A stretch of 64,000 nucleotides of DNA from Hyphomicrobiales bacterium. Lineage in GTDB: Bacteria > Pseudomonadota > Alphaproteobacteria > Rhizobiales > Rhizobiaceae. Below the pieces are notes generated by a model. That model was not told where the DNA came from and made no database searches. It was given only the letters and a program-made list of their open reading frames with translations. Positions 61,685 to 64,000 of this stretch are shown piece after piece (positions within the stretch are counted from its first letter, which is position 1; every line of letters starts with the position of its first letter). The stretch spans positions 36,009 to 100,008 of the forward strand of contig UBJO01000077.1 of assembly GCA_900465665.1 (NCBI GenBank), read 5' to 3'. The translations under genes and the position numbers were made by a program.

Positions 61685-62307
61685 TTTTCGATCAGCTGCT
61701 CGCTGGTGACGATATCGATGCCGCTTTCGCGCATCTCCTTGATCGCGTCGGCCACGCCTTCCGGCGTGATGCCACGGCTGGCGTCCTCGATGAAGCGCAC
61801 CTTGACGCCGGGGAGCATTTCGAGCGCATCGAGGGCCGAGAACTTGACGCAGTAATCGGTCGCGAGGCCGCAGAGGTCGAGCTCGGTGACACCCTGTTCC
61901 TTGAGATAGTCGGCGAGGCCGGTGATGGCGTCCTGGTCGTTGTCGCGGAAGGCGGAGTAGCTGTCGACGTGGTGCTTCTCGCCCTTCTGGAAGATCACAT
62001 CGATCTCGGGCACCCTGAGCTCGGGATGCAGCTCCGCATCCCTCGTGCCCTGGATGCAATGGTCCGGCCACATCATTTGCGGCTTGCCTGAGAGCTCGTG
62101 GAGTTCGAAGGGTTGTTTGCCTTCATGAGAGGAGGCGAAGCTGCCGTGGCCTTCCGGATGCCAATCCTGCGAGGCGACGATCAGGTCGTATCGGTCGCTT
62201 GCGATCAGCCGGTTGGCGATCGGGACCACCTTGTCGCCATCGGGAACGGCGAGGTTTCCGCCGGGGCAGAACCCGTTCTGGATGTCGATCAGCAGCAAGG
62301 CCTTCAT
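61681..62307 (-). CDS. pncA: Nicotinamidase PncA
   Basis: The 208-residue enzyme hydrolyses nicotinamide to nicotinic acid in NAD salvage. LLLIDIQNGFCPGG holds the catalytic Asp, ASQDWHPEGHGSFAS the metal ligands (Asp, His and His), and LATDYCVKFSALDAL the nucleophilic Cys. The ATG at 62307 follows GGAGAAACTGCC. It ends tail-to-tail with the DUF2164 gene. Confidence 0.94.
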   Translation of the reverse strand: MKALLLIDIQNGFCPGGNLAVPDGDKVVPIANRLIASDRYDLIVASQDWHPEGHGSFASSHEGKQPFELHELSGKPQMMWPDHCIQGTRDAELHPELRVPEIDVIFQKGEKHHVDSYSAFRDNDQDAITGLADYLKEQGVTELDLCGLATDYCVKFSALDALEMLPGVKVRFIEDASRGITPEGVADAIKEMRESGIDIVTSEQLIEN

Positions 62308-62375
62308 TGGCAGTTTCTCCACCTATTGTTGCACGGCAACATGCCAAGACGTGTGTGATGGCGCAAGAGTGGAAA

Positions 62376-62398
62376 CGCCCCGCCAGTGCGGCGGGGCG
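62376..62398. terminator. Terminator of the sugar transporter gene
   Basis: CGCCCCGCC and GGCGGGGCG form a 9-bp stem with a 5-nt loop between the transporter stop and pncA start; on the minus strand TTTCC follows. The T run is short. Confidence 0.7.
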
Positions 62399-62410
62399 CG
62401 ATTTTATCGA

Positions 62411-63712
62411 TCAGGCGTGACGCGCGATCTGGTGCGATACCGGGCGGTGACCCTTCAGGCCGTAGAAGACGATATATGCGTAGCACACGATCGGCATCAG
62501 GAAGGCGAGGTGGATGCCGATGGTGTCGGCAAGAACGCCCTGGAGGACAGGCAGGAGCGCGCCGCCGACGATCGCCAGGCACAGGATGCCGGAGCCCTGG
62601 CTGGTGAACTTGCCGAGGCCGTAAAGACCGAGCGAGAAGATCGTCGGGAACATGATCGAGTTGAACAGGCCAACCGCGAGGATCGCCCACATTGCGGTGT
62701 GACCGGTCGTGAACACGGTGACGAGCAGCAGGATGATGACGGCGGCCGCGTTGAAGGCCAGCGCCTTGCCGTCGTCGACATAGCGCATGGCGACCGCGCC
62801 GATGAAGCGACCGACCATCGCGCCACCCCAGAAATAGGAGACGTAATGGGCGGCGTCGGCTTCCGAGAAGCCGGCGATGTCGGGCTGGCTCATGAAGTTG
62901 ACGAGGAAGCTGCCGATGCTGACTTCGGCGCCGACATAGACGAAGATGCCGATGGCGCCGAGGACGAGGTGGCGGAACTGCCAGGCAGAACCACCGCCGA
63001 CGATCGGTTCGATCTCCTCATCACCTTCGACCTGCGGCAGCTTGAGGGCCGCGAAAACGGCGGCGAGCACCAGGAAGGCGGCTGCAAGCAGCATGTAGGG
63101 GAACTTCACGGCGCCGGCTTCGGCGATCCTGATCGCGTCGAGCTGTTCGGGCGTGGCGCCGGAAACGGCAGCTGTCGCTGCCGACAGGATCAGGAAGGCA
63201 CCGAAGATCGGCGCAACCGTCGTGCCGAGCGCGTTGAAGGCCTGGGTCATGGTCAGGCGGCTGGCAGCGGTATCCGGCGGGCCGAGAACGGTGACGTATG
63301 GGTTGGCTGCGACCTGCAGCAGCGTCACGCCGCATGCCAGCACGAAGAGCGCGCCGAGGAACAGGCCGTAGACTCGATAGCTGGCGGCAGGAACGAAGAG
63401 CGCGCAGCCGATGGCGGCGACGATCAGGCCGAGCACGATGCCCCACTTATAGCCGATACGCTTGACGATCGCGCCCGATGGCAGCGAGGCGATGAAATAG
63501 GCGCCGAAGAAGCACAGCTGAATGAGCATCGACTGCGTGTAGTTTAGCTGAAAGACGTTCTTCAGATGCGGAACGAGAATGTCGTTCAGGCAGGTGATGA
63601 AACCCCACATGAAGAACAGCGATGTCAGCGCGATGAGCGCGAATTGATAGTTGGCTGCCGGGGACGACGACGCCGACGTCTTCGCAGCATTGTTTGTTGT
63701 TATACTGGCCAC
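62411..63712 (-). CDS. FucP-type sugar:H+ symporter (MFS)
   Basis: The 433-residue major facilitator has about twelve helices. FFMWGFITCLNDILVPHLK is the FucP/GluP signature near helix 1, and LPSGAIVKRIGYKWGIV fits the loop between helices 2 and 3. Relatives transport L-fucose, glucose or galactose with protons. The GTG at 63712 has an excellent site (GGAGGTTCCAAA); the frame upstream is unrelated. The substrate is not certain. Confidence 0.9.
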   Translation of the reverse strand: MASITTNNAAKTSASSSPAANYQFALIALTSLFFMWGFITCLNDILVPHLKNVFQLNYTQSMLIQLCFFGAYFIASLPSGAIVKRIGYKWGIVLGLIVAAIGCALFVPAASYRVYGLFLGALFVLACGVTLLQVAANPYVTVLGPPDTAASRLTMTQAFNALGTTVAPIFGAFLILSAATAAVSGATPEQLDAIRIAEAGAVKFPYMLLAAAFLVLAAVFAALKLPQVEGDEEIEPIVGGGSAWQFRHLVLGAIGIFVYVGAEVSIGSFLVNFMSQPDIAGFSEADAAHYVSYFWGGAMVGRFIGAVAMRYVDDGKALAFNAAAVIILLLVTVFTTGHTAMWAILAVGLFNSIMFPTIFSLGLYGLGKFTSQGSGILCLAIVGGALLPVLQGVLADTIGIHLAFLMPIVCYAYIVFYGLKGHRPVSHQIARHA

Positions 63713-64000
63713 TTTGGAACCTCCTGTTGTGGACGCCGGGTATTTTCCTTTGAATGCCGTTTTCAAAACGGGCCGGCGGTGGCTCGGCGGGGCGCTCTGG
63801 GAGGAAGCGTGCAGCAAGCCACGATGCGTCATATATGCGCAATTCTCAGATTTCGATAGTATTCAAAGTGTTTTGTTGTGCTTTGCAGTAAAATGTTTCG
63901 CATTTGCGAGATGAAGGGTGGGGGAAGGGTGTTTTTTGGGGGGCGGTGTTTTGCCGTGAGGTGCTTCTACGTTGTGCCGTGTGTTACCCCCCTCTGTCCT
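63713..64000. other. Upstream region of the sugar transporter gene
   Basis: About 290 bases to the end of the window without a gene. AT-rich DNA at 63840-63900 probably holds the transporter promoter, and the inverted repeat TCGCA-TT-TGCGA (63898-63909) is a possible operator for a sugar regulator. Confidence 0.4.

Overview
The window comes from a high-GC alphaproteobacterium, almost certainly a member of the Rhizobiaceae (Rhizobium/Agrobacterium/Neorhizobium type). The reasons are a long division and cell-wall (dcw) cluster in rhizobial order with a 573-residue FtsZ, an RNase P RNA just upstream of mraZ, the betaine-lipid genes btaAB behind a Pho-box-like site, a pyrophosphate-dependent phosphofructokinase, and an ArsR-methyltransferase fusion next to metF. 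The layout is mostly chromosomal core. I see no insertion sequence, prophage, CRISPR array, rRNA or tRNA.

Region 1 (1-18.9 kb) is a mixed core block. It holds a truncated RNase T2, EttA, an ArsR/methyltransferase-metF operon with a perfect 16-bp palindrome at its start, and a 25-residue membrane miniprotein. It also holds five murein-active or related enzymes (MltB-type transglycosylase, GH25 lipoprotein, two SLT transglycosylases, AmpD-like amidase), btaAB, a beta-lactamase-fold serine hydrolase, LysE exporter, PPi-PFK, a DjlA-like J protein, and a tandem pair of FAD oxidoreductases preceded by a hairpin that covers the ribosome binding site.

Region 2 (18.9-48.4 kb) starts with rnpB, a convergent 64-residue zinc-ribbon gene, and four ATGGG repeats (on the minus strand) at 10-bp period that match the MraZ operator pattern. 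The dcw cluster follows: mraZ-rsmH-ftsL-ftsI-murE-murF-mraY-murD-ftsW-murG-murC-murB, then ddl-ftsQ-ftsA-ftsZ, then lpxC, bamD, recN and ligA. A metallophosphoesterase and an MFS transporter on the opposite strand split the cluster between murB and ddl. A CtrA-like site lies before ddl. Many junctions overlap by 4 nt, and ftsQ starts at a TTG inside the end of ddl.

Region 3 (48.4-64 kb) holds an AaaT/YhhY-like amino-acid N-acetyltransferase whose leader looks like an attenuator (25-codon peptide, mutually exclusive hairpins, covered ribosome binding site). Divergent from it is a HigBA toxin-antitoxin pair with an inverted repeat between its promoter elements and a probable leaderless GTG start. 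Then come a DEDDh exonuclease, CreA, an aldose-epimerase-like protein, CheW plus a chemoreceptor, SCO1, a flavin monooxygenase, PrmA, a 49-residue orphan protein with its own ribosome binding site and terminator, an M24 aminopeptidase P, AzlCD, DUF2164, PncA and a FucP-type sugar transporter. The most interesting unexplained element is the leader of the acetyltransferase at 48994-49192.
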